24,659 nucleotides of DNA, from positions 1 through 24,659 of the forward strand of contig JADHYG010000010.1 in the NCBI GenBank assembly GCA_016782545.1. Reading direction: 5' to 3'. Below the pieces are notes generated by a model, which saw nothing but the letters and a program-made list of their open reading frames with translations, was not told the origin of the DNA and searched no databases. Positions 15,613 through 22,814 of this stretch are shown in pieces; within the stretch, counting starts at the first letter, position 1, and every line of letters begins with the position of its first letter. Made by a program: the position numbers and the translations under genes. Source of the stretch: Candidatus Microgenomates bacterium. Its GTDB lineage: Bacteria; Patescibacteria; Microgenomatia; JADHYG01.

Positions 15613-16065
15613 CACGGTAGAAGCGGCATAGGATTCGGGTTTGGTTTTCACCTTAAAACCATAACCTCTGATCATCCCCACCACTTCAGTAATCATTTCT
15701 CTGGTTTCCCCAAATTTACCGACATCAACATGAATCTCTACGTCATAGCGATTAATGCCGTCTTTGGCAAAAACAGTTAAAACTTTTTCTGCAAATTCAA
15801 GGGCCATAACGGCTTCTTGATAAATCTTTTGCCTTAAAACCATTTTTTTTGTTTCAACTTTTCTTTGCCAAAAATAAATTGCTCCCCTGCCTATTCTATG
15901 AACGACTAAAGCAGTGATAAAATCATTAGCGCCTCCTTTAACTGGTGCCGAATCAGTGCCCACCACAATCCTGTATTTTGCTTCAGGATCTTTTTTCATA
16001 AAAGCTAAGGTCCGCTGACGGACCTGAGAAAGATTTAAATCGCCGTATGTTAGACTGTGAAACAT
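15595..16065 (-). CDS. YkuK-like RNase H-fold protein (DUF458)
   Basis: A 156-residue cytoplasmic protein matching the YkuK/DUF458 family. YRIVVGTDSAP (about 31-41) contains the first acidic residue of an RNase H-like fold. VEIHVDVGKFGETREMI (about 109-125) holds the second acidic cluster. The C-terminus KPESYAASTVADRHT supplies a further conserved Asp. The family is predicted to be a metal-dependent nuclease of the RNase H superfamily, but its substrate is not established. Length agrees with the family. It lies 76 nt downstream of rtcB on the same strand, so a link to RNA repair or processing is possible. A heptanucleotide array (16081-16108) sits 15 nt before the start. Confidence 0.85.
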   Translation of the reverse strand: MFHSLTYGDLNLSQVRQRTLAFMKKDPEAKYRIVVGTDSAPVKGGANDFITALVVHRIGRGAIYFWQRKVETKKMVLRQKIYQEAVMALEFAEKVLTVFAKDGINRYDVEIHVDVGKFGETREMITEVVGMIRGYGFKVKTKPESYAASTVADRHT

Positions 16066-16080
16066 AAGAAAATAAATTGC

Positions 16081-16108
16081 TAATTGTTAATTGTTAATTG
16101 TTAATTGT
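16081..16108. repeat. Heptanucleotide array, four copies
   Basis: TAATTGT occurs four times head to tail, 15 nt upstream of the ykuK start on the minus strand. A near-identical array occurs at 23378-23405, also just upstream of a minus-strand start codon. Confidence 0.85.
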
Positions 16109-16140
16109 TTAGAAATTAGATCAATTAGAGCAATTTTATC

Positions 16141-17550
16141 CTATCCCTTTATATTCCCTATTGGCACAAAGCTGGCCACTTTTTTAGAAATACCGGCTCG
16201 ATCAACTGAATCAACTACTTCAGAAACATCTTTATAAGCCAGACCTGCTTCTTCTGCCAAGCCGGCAAAAGAAGCGGTCCGCACATAAATGCCTTTGGCT
16301 TTTAAATCTTTGGCTAACTGGTCGCCTCTAACTTGTTTTTTAGCTTTTTTTCTGGACATCACTCTACCTGAACCATGAGAGGTTGAGCTAAAAGCTTCTG
16401 TCATCGCTTTTTCTGTACCCACTAATAAATAACTTTTGGTCTCCATTGAACCGCCAATAATCACTGGCTGACCAGGAAAACTCCGCGTCGCGCCCTTTCG
16501 ATGAACAACCACTTCTTTTTCTTGACCATTAACTTTGTGTTTTTCAATCTTGGCAATATTATGAGCCACATCATAGACTAACTTCATCCCTAAGTCTTCT
16601 GCTGATTTTTCAAAAACTTTTTCAAAAACTTTTCTTACTCTATCCATGATTAATTGCCGATTGGCAAAGGCAAAATTAGCCGCTCCAGCCATAGCGGAAA
16701 AATAAGCTTGACCTTCTTTTGATTGAAAAGGTACACAAGCAAGGTGATTATCAAGAACAGCAATGCCATATTTGATCATTACTTTTTTACAAATCCTTAA
16801 ATAATCAGTGGCCACTTGATGACCAAGGCCGCGCGAACCGCAATGAATCATCAATGTTATTTGGCCTATATTATCAATCCCCCACTTTTTGGCTAAAGAA
16901 GAATTAAAAATCTGATCTACTTTTTGAATTTCTAAATAATGATTACCAGATCCTAGTGTTCCTAACTGAACTAGTCCCCTTTCAATTGCTCTCTGAGAAA
17001 CATTGATGAGATCAACGCCGGCAATTTTACCCTTTTCTTCTGTATGATCCAAATCCTCTTGCCAACCAAAGCCTTTTTCTACACACCAAGTTGGACCTTT
17101 AACCATCACTTCGCTCAGTTCTTTTTTAGAAAGCCTTAAGTCACTACGGCAACCAACACCAGTCGGCACTTGATTAAACAAAGAATTAACCAAGATCTCA
17201 GTCTTTGGCTTAACTTCATCAACTTGCAAATTAGTCAAAATCAGTCTTACCCCACAATTAATATCAAAGCCAATTCCTCCAGGCGAAATAATCCCTTTAT
17301 CTAAATCAAAAGCGGCTACGCCGCCAATAGGAAAGCCATAACCCCAATGGGCATCGGGCAAGGCAAGGGCGTATTTTTGGATTCCCGGCAAGCAAGCGAC
17401 ATTGGTTATCTGCTCAAAAACTCCATCTTCCATCTGCTCAAGAAGTTTTTTTGAAGCAATCACCCGCGCCGGTACTCTCATTCCCTTTTTAAACTTCTTG
17501 TCAATCTCCCAAATTACAGCCGATATTTGCTTAAAACCAGGCCTTTCCAT
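16141..17550 (-). CDS. rtcB: RNA-splicing ligase RtcB
   Basis: A 469-residue GTP-dependent RNA ligase that joins 2',3'-cyclic phosphate (or 3'-phosphate) ends to 5'-OH ends in tRNA splicing or RNA repair. All metal and catalytic positions are visible: Asp96 and Cys99 in GGIGFDINCGVRL, His204 in GSGNHYLE, His236 in MIHCGSRGLGHQ and His330 in VYDVAHNIAK. SSTSHGSGRVMSR carries the probable guanylated His392. RSFPGQPVIIGGSMET is also typical. The length fits (about 400-480). No archease or RtcA is visible nearby. It heads a minus-strand unit with ykuK. A TAGAAT hexamer at 17560-17565 ends 9 nt before the ATG. Confidence 0.96.
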   Translation of the reverse strand: MERPGFKQISAVIWEIDKKFKKGMRVPARVIASKKLLEQMEDGVFEQITNVACLPGIQKYALALPDAHWGYGFPIGGVAAFDLDKGIISPGGIGFDINCGVRLILTNLQVDEVKPKTEILVNSLFNQVPTGVGCRSDLRLSKKELSEVMVKGPTWCVEKGFGWQEDLDHTEEKGKIAGVDLINVSQRAIERGLVQLGTLGSGNHYLEIQKVDQIFNSSLAKKWGIDNIGQITLMIHCGSRGLGHQVATDYLRICKKVMIKYGIAVLDNHLACVPFQSKEGQAYFSAMAGAANFAFANRQLIMDRVRKVFEKVFEKSAEDLGMKLVYDVAHNIAKIEKHKVNGQEKEVVVHRKGATRSFPGQPVIIGGSMETKSYLLVGTEKAMTEAFSSTSHGSGRVMSRKKAKKQVRGDQLAKDLKAKGIYVRTASFAGLAEEAGLAYKDVSEVVDSVDRAGISKKVASFVPIGNIKG

Positions 17551-17559
17551 ATATCCTAT

Positions 17560-17565
17560 ATTCTA
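17560..17565 (-). promoter_or_regulatory. Putative -10 element of rtcB
   Basis: TAGAAT on the minus strand ends 9 nt before the rtcB ATG. It is the same hexamer as before the genes starting at 1734, 8102 and 10504. Confidence 0.4.
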
Positions 17566-17597
17566 CTACTTTCAGTTGTTAGTTTCAAAATTAGCTC

Positions 17598-17626
17598 TTG
17601 ACAAAAGTAAAGGAGTGTGATAAAAG
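17598..17626 (+). promoter_or_regulatory. Promoter of first TA module
   Basis: TTGACA at 17598-17603 is a perfect -35. TAAAAG at 17621-17626 gives 17-nt spacing and lies 9 nt before the ATG at 17636. TA modules are usually autoregulated, so the antitoxin probably binds here. Confidence 0.5.
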
Positions 17627-17635
17627 TAAAGCAAT

Positions 17636-17902
17636 ATGAAAATTGTAAAGATATCTTCTAAAAATCAGGTAACTATTCCCAGTGAATTATTATTAAGTTT
17701 GGGCTTACAGCCAACGAGAAAATTAATCCTTCAGGTTGAAAACAACTCATTAACCATGAAGCCTTTAAAAACCTCTGTTGTCGAGCAAGTAGCTGACAGT
17801 TTAACTAAATATATTTCTCCGTCTAAGCTCGGTGTTCCTTTTTCAAAAATTTTAAAAGAAACCAAAAAGAAAACTGCGGTTAAATTAGCTAAAACTCTAT
17901 GA
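17636..17902 (+). CDS. AbrB/SpoVT-type antitoxin
   Basis: An 88-residue protein. Its first 45 residues, KIVKISSKNQVTIPSELLLSLGL and onward, form the swapped-hairpin AbrB/MazE DNA-binding domain, recognised by the KNQVTIP core. The basic C-terminal part (ILKETKKKTAVKLAKTL) would wrap and block the toxin. It overlaps the following PIN-domain gene by 4 nt (ATGA), the normal antitoxin-first order of type II modules. It is expected to bind its own promoter and to neutralise the neighbouring nuclease. Confidence 0.88.
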   Translation: MKIVKISSKNQVTIPSELLLSLGLQPTRKLILQVENNSLTMKPLKTSVVEQVADSLTKYISPSKLGVPFSKILKETKKKTAVKLAKTL

Positions 17903-18288
17903 AGGAAATTGTTCTTGACACCAACGTTCTCATTCGTCTCTTGATAAAAGATGTTCCTTCTCAATTTAAAAAGGCACAAAAGGTTTTTGAAAAAATTGAA
18001 AAAGAAGAGATTAAAGGGCTGGTTTCCGTTTTAGTAATTAATGAAGCCGTCTGGATTTTAGAAAATTATTACGAACTTGAAAGAAAGGCTTATATTCCCC
18101 TGCTCTTAAAATTACTGCTTCTAAAGCATTTAAAAATTATTGAAGCTAAGAAAAGCTTAATTATCAAAGCCTTGCAAACAATGGAAAAACAAAAATTTGA
18201 TTTTACTGATGTCTATCTCTTTCAAATCGCAAAAACAAAAAAAATATTTTCTTTTGACAAAGACTTTCAAAAAATGAAGAAAAAATAG
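17899..18288 (+). CDS. vapC: PIN-domain ribonuclease toxin, VapC-like
   Basis: A 129-residue PIN-domain protein. The acidic active site is visible: Asp7 in VLDTNVLIRLL, Glu49 in VINEAVWIL, Asp104 (with Asp101) in FDFTDVYL, and Asp120/Asp122 in FSFDKDF. VapC toxins cut specific RNAs, often initiator tRNA or rRNA, with Mg2+. Length is normal. It is coupled to the AbrB-type antitoxin upstream. After its stop codon come a three-hairpin element (18311-18410) and a 48-bp palindrome (18429-18477). Confidence 0.9.
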   Translation: MKEIVLDTNVLIRLLIKDVPSQFKKAQKVFEKIEKEEIKGLVSVLVINEAVWILENYYELERKAYIPLLLKLLLLKHLKIIEAKKSLIIKALQTMEKQKFDFTDVYLFQIAKTKKIFSFDKDFQKMKKK

Positions 18289-18310
18289 GCTCGTTTTTTC
18301 AATATAGATA

Positions 18311-18410
18311 CCCACGGGCAGGAGCCCGTGGTTCTCTGTTTCGCTCTGTACACTCGCCTTCGGCGAGTGATTTATTTGTATCGGCTCATCCACCCCGCTC
18401 AGCGGGGTGG
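18311..18410. repeat. Three consecutive strong hairpins, REP or IS200/IS605-like remnant
   Basis: Three GC-rich inverted repeats follow one another in otherwise AT-rich DNA. CCACGGGC/GCCCGTGG is at 18312-18331, CACTCGCC/GGCGAGTG at 18351-18369 and CCACCCCGC/GCGGGGTGG at 18390-18410. Each has a loop of 3-4 nt. No T tract makes any of them a standard terminator. Such hairpins resemble REP sequences or the ends of IS200/IS605-type elements, but no transposase is present. The remaining gap, 18478-18581, holds only the next promoter. Confidence 0.6.
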
Positions 18411-18428
18411 TTTTCGCCTTTCTTGATA

Positions 18429-18477
18429 TTAGCCACACGTTTTTGTCCACGGCCGTTGATGAAAACGCTAGGGTAAA
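18429..18477. repeat. 48-bp nested palindrome, copy A (degenerate right arm)
   Basis: It starts TTAGCCACACGTTT and contains TGTCCACGGCCGTTGATG, like copies B and C. Its right arm has decayed to AAAACGCTAGGGTAAA. It lies 140 nt past the first PIN toxin, separated from it by the three-hairpin element. Confidence 0.85.
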
Positions 18478-18542
18478 CCTTTATTAACCACGATCCTAAC
18501 ATTTCAGATAGATGGTTATGTCTTTAAAATGCTAATTCCAAC

Positions 18543-18571
18543 TTGACAAGTTCTTAGTATTAGTATATAAT
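18543..18571 (+). promoter_or_regulatory. Consensus promoter of AbiE module
   Basis: A perfect TTGACA (18543-18548), 17-nt spacer and perfect TATAAT (18566-18571). The ATG at 18582 begins 10 nt after the -10 box, so the mRNA should have at most a few untranslated bases. Confidence 0.85.
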
Positions 18572-18581
18572 TGTCCTAATT

Positions 18582-19187
18582 ATGAGAACATCTAATAAAA
18601 TCGCCATTATTAAAACGCTGCAAAAAAAAGAGATTTCTTTGTTTACTCTGGCTGATTTTAGCCGCCTTTTTGCTATAGACAACAGAAATACGCTTTATAA
18701 AAAGATTCAACGATTAGAAAAAAGTGAGATTATTAAAAGACTAACAAAGGGCAAGTATCTTTTTCTTTTGAAAAAACCCAATCAATTTGAAATTGCCAAT
18801 TTTTTATATCAACCTTCTTATATTTCTTTAGAATCCGCTCTTTCCTTTTATGGAATCCTTGAGCAATTTCCTTATCAAATCACTTCGGTAACCACCAAGA
18901 AAACAAAGCTTTATACATTTAACCAAGAACCAAGTTTTAAATATGCTCAAATCAGCCAAGATTTTTTTTGGGGCTATGAAAAAAAGGAAAGCTTTTTAAT
19001 TGCTGATAAAGAAAAAAGCTTGCTTGATTACTTATATCTTGGTTCTAAAGGCTGGAGGATTTTAAATCTGGACAAGCTCAGAAATCAGTTTGACCTTTCT
19101 GAAATTAATAGAAAAAAACTAAAGAATTATTATAAAATGATAAAAAATCCATCTTTTTTAAAGTTTCTGAAAAAAGCAAAAATATGA
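18582..19187 (+). CDS. AbiEi-type antitoxin, winged helix
   Basis: A 201-residue protein. The N-terminal 70 residues look like a winged helix-turn-helix: FTLADFSRLFAIDNRNTLYKK, then KSEIIKRLTKGKYLFL. The C-terminal part begins YQPSYISLESALSFYGILEQ, a segment characteristic of AbiEi-like antitoxins and regulators. In type IV AbiE systems this protein represses the operon and counteracts the AbiEii nucleotidyltransferase, and some systems abort phage infection. It overlaps the toxin gene by 4 nt. A consensus promoter precedes it almost without a leader. Confidence 0.82.
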   Translation: MRTSNKIAIIKTLQKKEISLFTLADFSRLFAIDNRNTLYKKIQRLEKSEIIKRLTKGKYLFLLKKPNQFEIANFLYQPSYISLESALSFYGILEQFPYQITSVTTKKTKLYTFNQEPSFKYAQISQDFFWGYEKKESFLIADKEKSLLDYLYLGSKGWRILNLDKLRNQFDLSEINRKKLKNYYKMIKNPSFLKFLKKAKI

Positions 19188-19957
19188 TTACCCAAGGTCA
19201 GATTAAAGATTTAGCAGCTTATTATCAAATTGATGAATTTACTATTTTCCGTGAATATCTTCAATTGTTGTTTTTAAACTATCTTTATCGGCATAAAAAA
19301 TCAACTAAAATTTACTTTAAGGGCGGAACAGCTATTCATCTTTTATTTAATTCATCTCGTTTTTCTGAAGATTTAGATTTTTCTTGCTCTTATAACAAAC
19401 ACCAAATTAAACAAATTATTAAGGAAGTTGAGAAAGATTTAAGAAAAGAGCTTGCTGAAATTAAAATTTATACTTTATATCAAGGCAAAAAGTCAATCAG
19501 GTTTAGACTAAAATACAAGCCTTCTTATTTCAAATATCCCTTTGTCATTCGCCTTGACTTTGCTGAAGAAGAAAAACTTAAAAAGGCAGTCAGCTCTCCC
19601 TTAATTACCAAATTTCCTGTTTTTTTTCCAATCATTCCTCATCTTTCTGCTGAAGAAGTTTTAGCTGAAAAAATAAGGGCTTTATTAACAAGAGGAAAAG
19701 GAAGAGATGTTTTTGACCTTTGGTTTTTACTAGAAAAGGGTGTCAAAATAGACAATTCTTTGGTTGTCAAAAAATTAAAAGCAGTCAGCAAACAGTTTAG
19801 TCAAGAAAAACTATTAAAAAAAATCAAAGATTTTCCACTAAAAAGATTAGGGCTTGATCTTTCTCAATTCCTGCCGCAGCAGCAAAGAAAAATAATTAAA
19901 ACTTTGAAAAAAAGATTAATCGATTCTCTTCTTTTATCTTTCCAGTCTAAAAATTAG
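19184..19957 (+). CDS. AbiEii-type nucleotidyltransferase toxin
   Basis: A 257-residue member of the AbiEii/AbiGii nucleotidyltransferase family. FKGGTAIHLLF (46-55) is followed by FSEDLDFS, with the catalytic pair Asp63-x-Asp65. The second conserved block, EEVLAEKIRALLTRGKGRDVFDLWFLL (visible 158-183), includes Lys163 and Asp175/Asp178. Related toxins add nucleotides to tRNA acceptor ends and stop translation. All key residues are present, so it should be active. Its stop codon TAG (19955-19957) is part of the TTAG that opens palindrome copy B, so the repeat supplies the stop codon. Confidence 0.9.
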   Translation: MITQGQIKDLAAYYQIDEFTIFREYLQLLFLNYLYRHKKSTKIYFKGGTAIHLLFNSSRFSEDLDFSCSYNKHQIKQIIKEVEKDLRKELAEIKIYTLYQGKKSIRFRLKYKPSYFKYPFVIRLDFAEEEKLKKAVSSPLITKFPVFFPIIPHLSAEEVLAEKIRALLTRGKGRDVFDLWFLLEKGVKIDNSLVVKKLKAVSKQFSQEKLLKKIKDFPLKRLGLDLSQFLPQQQRKIIKTLKKRLIDSLLLSFQSKN

Positions 19958-20001
19958 CCACACGTTTCTGTCCACGGCCGTTGATCAAAACGTGTGACTA
20001 A
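19954..20001. repeat. 48-bp nested palindrome, copy B
   Basis: Outer arms TTAGCCACACGTTT and AAACGTGTGACTAA pair with one C-A mismatch. The inner TCCACGGCCGTTGA is a near palindrome. It overlaps the AbiEii stop codon. Same orientation as copies A and C. No other feature is seen up to 20047. Confidence 0.92.
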
Positions 20002-20047
20002 ACCGAGCAATTAAAACTTAACCTTGACTAAAAGGTGTGGAGGGCAA

Positions 20048-20797
20048 TTAATTTGAATAAAAAGCCCGGCGCCAATATTCAAAAAAGGAAAGATCTGTTT
20101 TAGCTTCCAAATAATCATTTTTCCAGGTCTCAAAATCATGCAAGTTAACCGCGCCGTCACAATTATAATCCCCCATTTTTGTTTGTTCGAGACAATTAGG
20201 AGTGGGAGTAGGAGTTTGAGTGGGGGTAAACCCTTCGGTTGGCGTCGGTGAAAGCAATTCAGTAATTGTATAAGAACCACTAGTCGTCTCGCCCAAGACA
20301 TCTCCACCCCCTTGTTGGGCAACTTTTGTGTGTGGTGTTTCATCAAATACCATCTGAGTGTCACCAACCTCTAGAGCAAGAAAGCTGATTGTCCCGTAAA
20401 TTCCGCTTCCGGTAAATGGAGTAAAGGAGCCAAGGGATAAAAGGATTTTGCCATCCCCAATCTCATTTTTAAAGACAATTTGGTCTTGAAAAAAGGAGCC
20501 TGGAGTAACAGACTGAACTTGAAGTTTCGTGGGATCAAACGTTAAAGAAATATCAACCGCGACTACTGGTTTATTATCAGTATTTAAAAGAATATCAACA
20601 TTAAATTCTTCTCCCATAATATAACTTCCAGTCTCAGGAGAAAGGGAAAGAACGACTTCTCCACCAGCAGCCTCTTTTTGAATCAATTGAGGCTGTTTGG
20701 CAAGGTGGGTGGTGACCAAAATTCCTCCAATAAGAAAAAGAAAAATCGCCAGAGAGATAATTAGCCGTCTATTTTTTGTAAATTGCTCCAGATTCAT
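20048..20797 (-). CDS. Membrane-anchored cohesin-domain protein with degenerate dockerin
   Basis: A 249-residue surface protein. One N-terminal membrane segment (about 12-30, LIISLAIFLFLIGGILV) anchors it. Residues 47-180 form a cohesin-like beta-sandwich: VVLSLSPETGSYIMGEEFNVDI, then VVAVDISLTFDPTKLQV, then GTISFLALEVGDT. A proline/threonine linker (183-200) leads to a single dockerin-type calcium loop, GDYNCDGAVNLHDFETW (209-225). The second loop (232-247) has lost its ligands but keeps the F-x-x-W helix pattern. Cohesins bind dockerins on partner enzymes. The gene starts 3 nt after the stop of a dockerin-bearing glycosidase, so it is a likely scaffold or anchor for it. Partner choice is inferred. 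Confidence 0.82.
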   Translation of the reverse strand: MNLEQFTKNRRLIISLAIFLFLIGGILVTTHLAKQPQLIQKEAAGGEVVLSLSPETGSYIMGEEFNVDILLNTDNKPVVAVDISLTFDPTKLQVQSVTPGSFFQDQIVFKNEIGDGKILLSLGSFTPFTGSGIYGTISFLALEVGDTQMVFDETPHTKVAQQGGGDVLGETTSGSYTITELLSPTPTEGFTPTQTPTPTPNCLEQTKMGDYNCDGAVNLHDFETWKNDYLEAKTDLSFFEYWRRAFYSN

Positions 20798-20800
20798 AGG

Positions 20801-22045
20801 TCAGTCTTCTTGATAATTGGTCTGCAAAATGGCAAAGTCTTCGCTGTCGACCCGCCCATCGGAATTAAAATCAGTATTATGCACAGATTCTTCCAAATAA
20901 TCTCCAACCAAAAGAGTAAAGTCTTCCGAATCGGTTCGATTATCGCAGTTGGCATCACCGTTGGCTTTTAGGGAACATTGCCCAATATTACAATCACGAA
21001 AAACAAAGGCTGATGGTTTCCAGGAAAAATCGCTTTTAATAAGACCCCATTGATTATACCAATCGTCATGAGGATAAATATCAATATTGGCGTCTTGGAT
21101 AGACCAGTTAATCATTCCTGTTACTTCATTACTGCCTTTTACTTGTTCACAGACTTTGGTGTAGAATTCCTTTTGTTTTTGGTAGGTTTCTTCATTAATA
21201 GGATAAGTAGGGTAGCCAAATTCCTCTATTAGTAGTGGTTGGTTATACCCCAAATTTCTCATTGCCGTGACCATTTGCTCAAAAAAATCGGGCGGGTTCA
21301 TCGGCCAATCTGGGTAATAGTGAAGAGGAACAAAATCAATAAACTCTGCAAATTCGGGATGGTCGCCAAAAGTCCAGGGAGCGACCCCGCCAACAGTAAC
21401 AAGATGATTAGCATCTAGCGATCTAATAACACCAACCATTTCTCTGGCCCAAGCGATCATGATCAGGCGGTCTTCTGGGGAGTTAGCAACAGGATTTAAA
21501 AGCTCATTGGCTACCTCCCAAGCGAATATTCTCGAATCATCCTTAAAATAGGGGACGATTCCTGACAAGTGTTTTTTGTGAAATTCGTGTGTAGCTGGAT
21601 CTTTAATCTCTGAGAAATCAGGTCCATCGGGAAAGAATGAAATAATTAACTTAAAATTGTTTTTTGTAGCCAGATTTAAATAATACCTTAGTTTGTCTCT
21701 TTCTATTTCGGTCACCTGATCCCTTCCAAGCCCAATATAACTTGTTGGCAATCTAATTACATTAATGTTAAATTTTTTAGCTTCCGAGAATTGTTTTTCC
21801 GCGTTTTCGTTGGGTATTTCGTTCATATAAGTTGGCCAGTTATAATACGGGGCTGAAAAATTACTGCCTTTGACTTTGAAGATTTTACCGTTTAAGAAAA
21901 AATCTTTTCCTGATACAGTAATGAAGCCATTTTGCGTAGCGGCGCGGGCGGGAACCTGCCAGAGATGAGCAGAAGGAAGGACAAAAAGAGCAACAAAGAT
22001 AGAAGCTAAAACAAAGACAAAAATTATTCGAGCAGGCTTAATCAT
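20801..22045 (-). CDS. Secreted GH5-like glycosidase with C-terminal dockerin
   Basis: A 414-residue protein from the ATG at 22043-22045. A Sec signal or membrane segment (IIFVFVLASIFVALFVL) ends at a likely AxA-type site near QVPARAA. A TIM-barrel glycoside hydrolase of clan A follows. The acid/base Glu181 is in WEVANEL, the nucleophile Glu275 is in LLIEEFGYP, and FVPLHYYPDWP lies between them. This layout resembles GH5 endo-mannanases and cellulases; the sugar is unknown. A complete dockerin type I (363-414) has two calcium loops, DANCDNRTDSED and DFNSDGRVDSED, followed by helices. A longer frame from a GTG at 22091-22093 is rejected because an excellent promoter lies between. The enzyme probably docks on the neighbouring cohesin protein. 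Confidence 0.85.
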   Translation of the reverse strand: MIKPARIIFVFVLASIFVALFVLPSAHLWQVPARAATQNGFITVSGKDFFLNGKIFKVKGSNFSAPYYNWPTYMNEIPNENAEKQFSEAKKFNINVIRLPTSYIGLGRDQVTEIERDKLRYYLNLATKNNFKLIISFFPDGPDFSEIKDPATHEFHKKHLSGIVPYFKDDSRIFAWEVANELLNPVANSPEDRLIMIAWAREMVGVIRSLDANHLVTVGGVAPWTFGDHPEFAEFIDFVPLHYYPDWPMNPPDFFEQMVTAMRNLGYNQPLLIEEFGYPTYPINEETYQKQKEFYTKVCEQVKGSNEVTGMINWSIQDANIDIYPHDDWYNQWGLIKSDFSWKPSAFVFRDCNIGQCSLKANGDANCDNRTDSEDFTLLVGDYLEESVHNTDFNSDGRVDSEDFAILQTNYQED

Positions 22046-22052
22046 CTTAACA

Positions 22053-22081
22053 ATTTTACCACTTCTGGCTCTTGCTTTCAA
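22053..22081 (-). promoter_or_regulatory. Promoter of glycosidase and cohesin operon
   Basis: On the minus strand, TTGAAA (22076-22081), a 17-nt spacer and TAAAAT (22053-22058), 7 nt before the ATG at 22045. It implies a leaderless mRNA and sets the start. Confidence 0.65.
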
Positions 22082-22093
22082 AAAATTGTCCAC

Positions 22094-22122
22094 TTGACAA
22101 AATAAACATTATGATGTATAAA
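22094..22122 (+). promoter_or_regulatory. Promoter of third TA module
   Basis: TTGACA (22094-22099), a 17-nt spacer and TATAAA (22117-22122) with TG before it. The ATG at 22129 starts 7 nt after the -10 box, at the expected first transcribed base. Confidence 0.8.
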
Positions 22123-22128
22123 TGAATC

Positions 22129-22386
22129 ATGTTAAGAACTCAAATATATTTACCTAGTAATCAAATAAAACTTTTGAAAAAAATAGCCTGGGAAGAAGAA
22201 ATTTCTCTATCTGAAACAATTAGAAGACTGATTAATGAAAAGCTGGTTAAAACAAAAAGGGTTAATAATAAACAAAACACTGGCTCTTGGCTCTTGGCTT
22301 TAGCTGATAAAGCTAAAAAGCTTAAAATCAAAGGGCCTAAAGATTTAGCCAGTAAAATGGATTTTTATCTTTATGGACAAGAATAA
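22129..22386 (+). CDS. vapB: Ribbon-helix-helix antitoxin, VapB-like
   Basis: An 85-residue protein. The first 40 residues, RTQIYLPSNQIKLLKKIAWEEEISLSETIRRLINEKL, match the ribbon-helix-helix (CopG/MetJ) fold: one strand (TQIYLP) and two helices joined by a turn at ISLSE. A C-terminal flexible segment (GSWLLALADKAKKLKIKGPKDLASKMDFYLYG) would neutralise the PIN toxin, and the final KMDFYLYG resembles VapB tails that enter the active site. It overlaps the toxin gene by 14 nt. The mRNA should be leaderless. Confidence 0.88.
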   Translation: MLRTQIYLPSNQIKLLKKIAWEEEISLSETIRRLINEKLVKTKRVNNKQNTGSWLLALADKAKKLKIKGPKDLASKMDFYLYGQE

Positions 22387-22804
22387 CAGACTTTTTGTTG
22401 ATTCAAATTTTTTTATTGCCCTTTTTAATCCAACCGACGCTCTTAATCAAAAAGCTTTAACAATTAGCAAAAAACTCAAGAAGGAAAATCCTCGTCTTTA
22501 TATCTCTAATTTTGTTTTCTTAGAAGTAGTGACTGTTTTATCTCAAAGAGTCAGCCGAAAAGCGGCCATCTCGTTAGGCAATCATCTTTTAAAAGACAGA
22601 CAGCTGGAAATTATTCATATTGATAAACAACTCAACAAGCTGACTTGGAAAATTTTTCAAAACATTAAAAAGAAAAATGTTAGTTTTGTCGATTGCAGTA
22701 TTTTGGCGGCGATGAAAGCAGAAGGAATTAAAAAACTTTTAACTTTTGATCAAAGTGATTTTCTCTCTTTAAAAAAATACTGTCGTTTTGGTTTTTACAA
22801 GTGA
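22373..22804 (+). CDS. vapC: PIN-domain ribonuclease toxin, VapC-like
   Basis: A 143-residue PIN-domain protein unrelated in detail to the first one. Active-site acids are Asp10 in FVDSNFFIALF, Glu51 in FLEVVTVLS, Asp107 in SFVDCSILA and Asp126/Asp129 in LTFDQSDF. The start overlaps the antitoxin by 14 nt, which couples translation. It is expected to be a Mg2+-dependent RNase. Its stop codon is followed after 10 nt by palindrome copy C. Confidence 0.9.
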   Translation: MDKNNRLFVDSNFFIALFNPTDALNQKALTISKKLKKENPRLYISNFVFLEVVTVLSQRVSRKAAISLGNHLLKDRQLEIIHIDKQLNKLTWKIFQNIKKKNVSFVDCSILAAMKAEGIKKLLTFDQSDFLSLKKYCRFGFYK

Positions 22805-22814
22805 TTTTTTTCAT

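Noticed and set aside
16081..16108. CRISPR array at the heptanucleotide repeats
   Set aside because: The units are 7 bp with no spacers between them, and no cas genes are nearby.
18157..18450. Minus-strand frame of 97 codons over the first PIN toxin and the hairpins
   Set aside because: It is antisense to the toxin gene and runs through the three-hairpin repeat. The composition is not protein-like.
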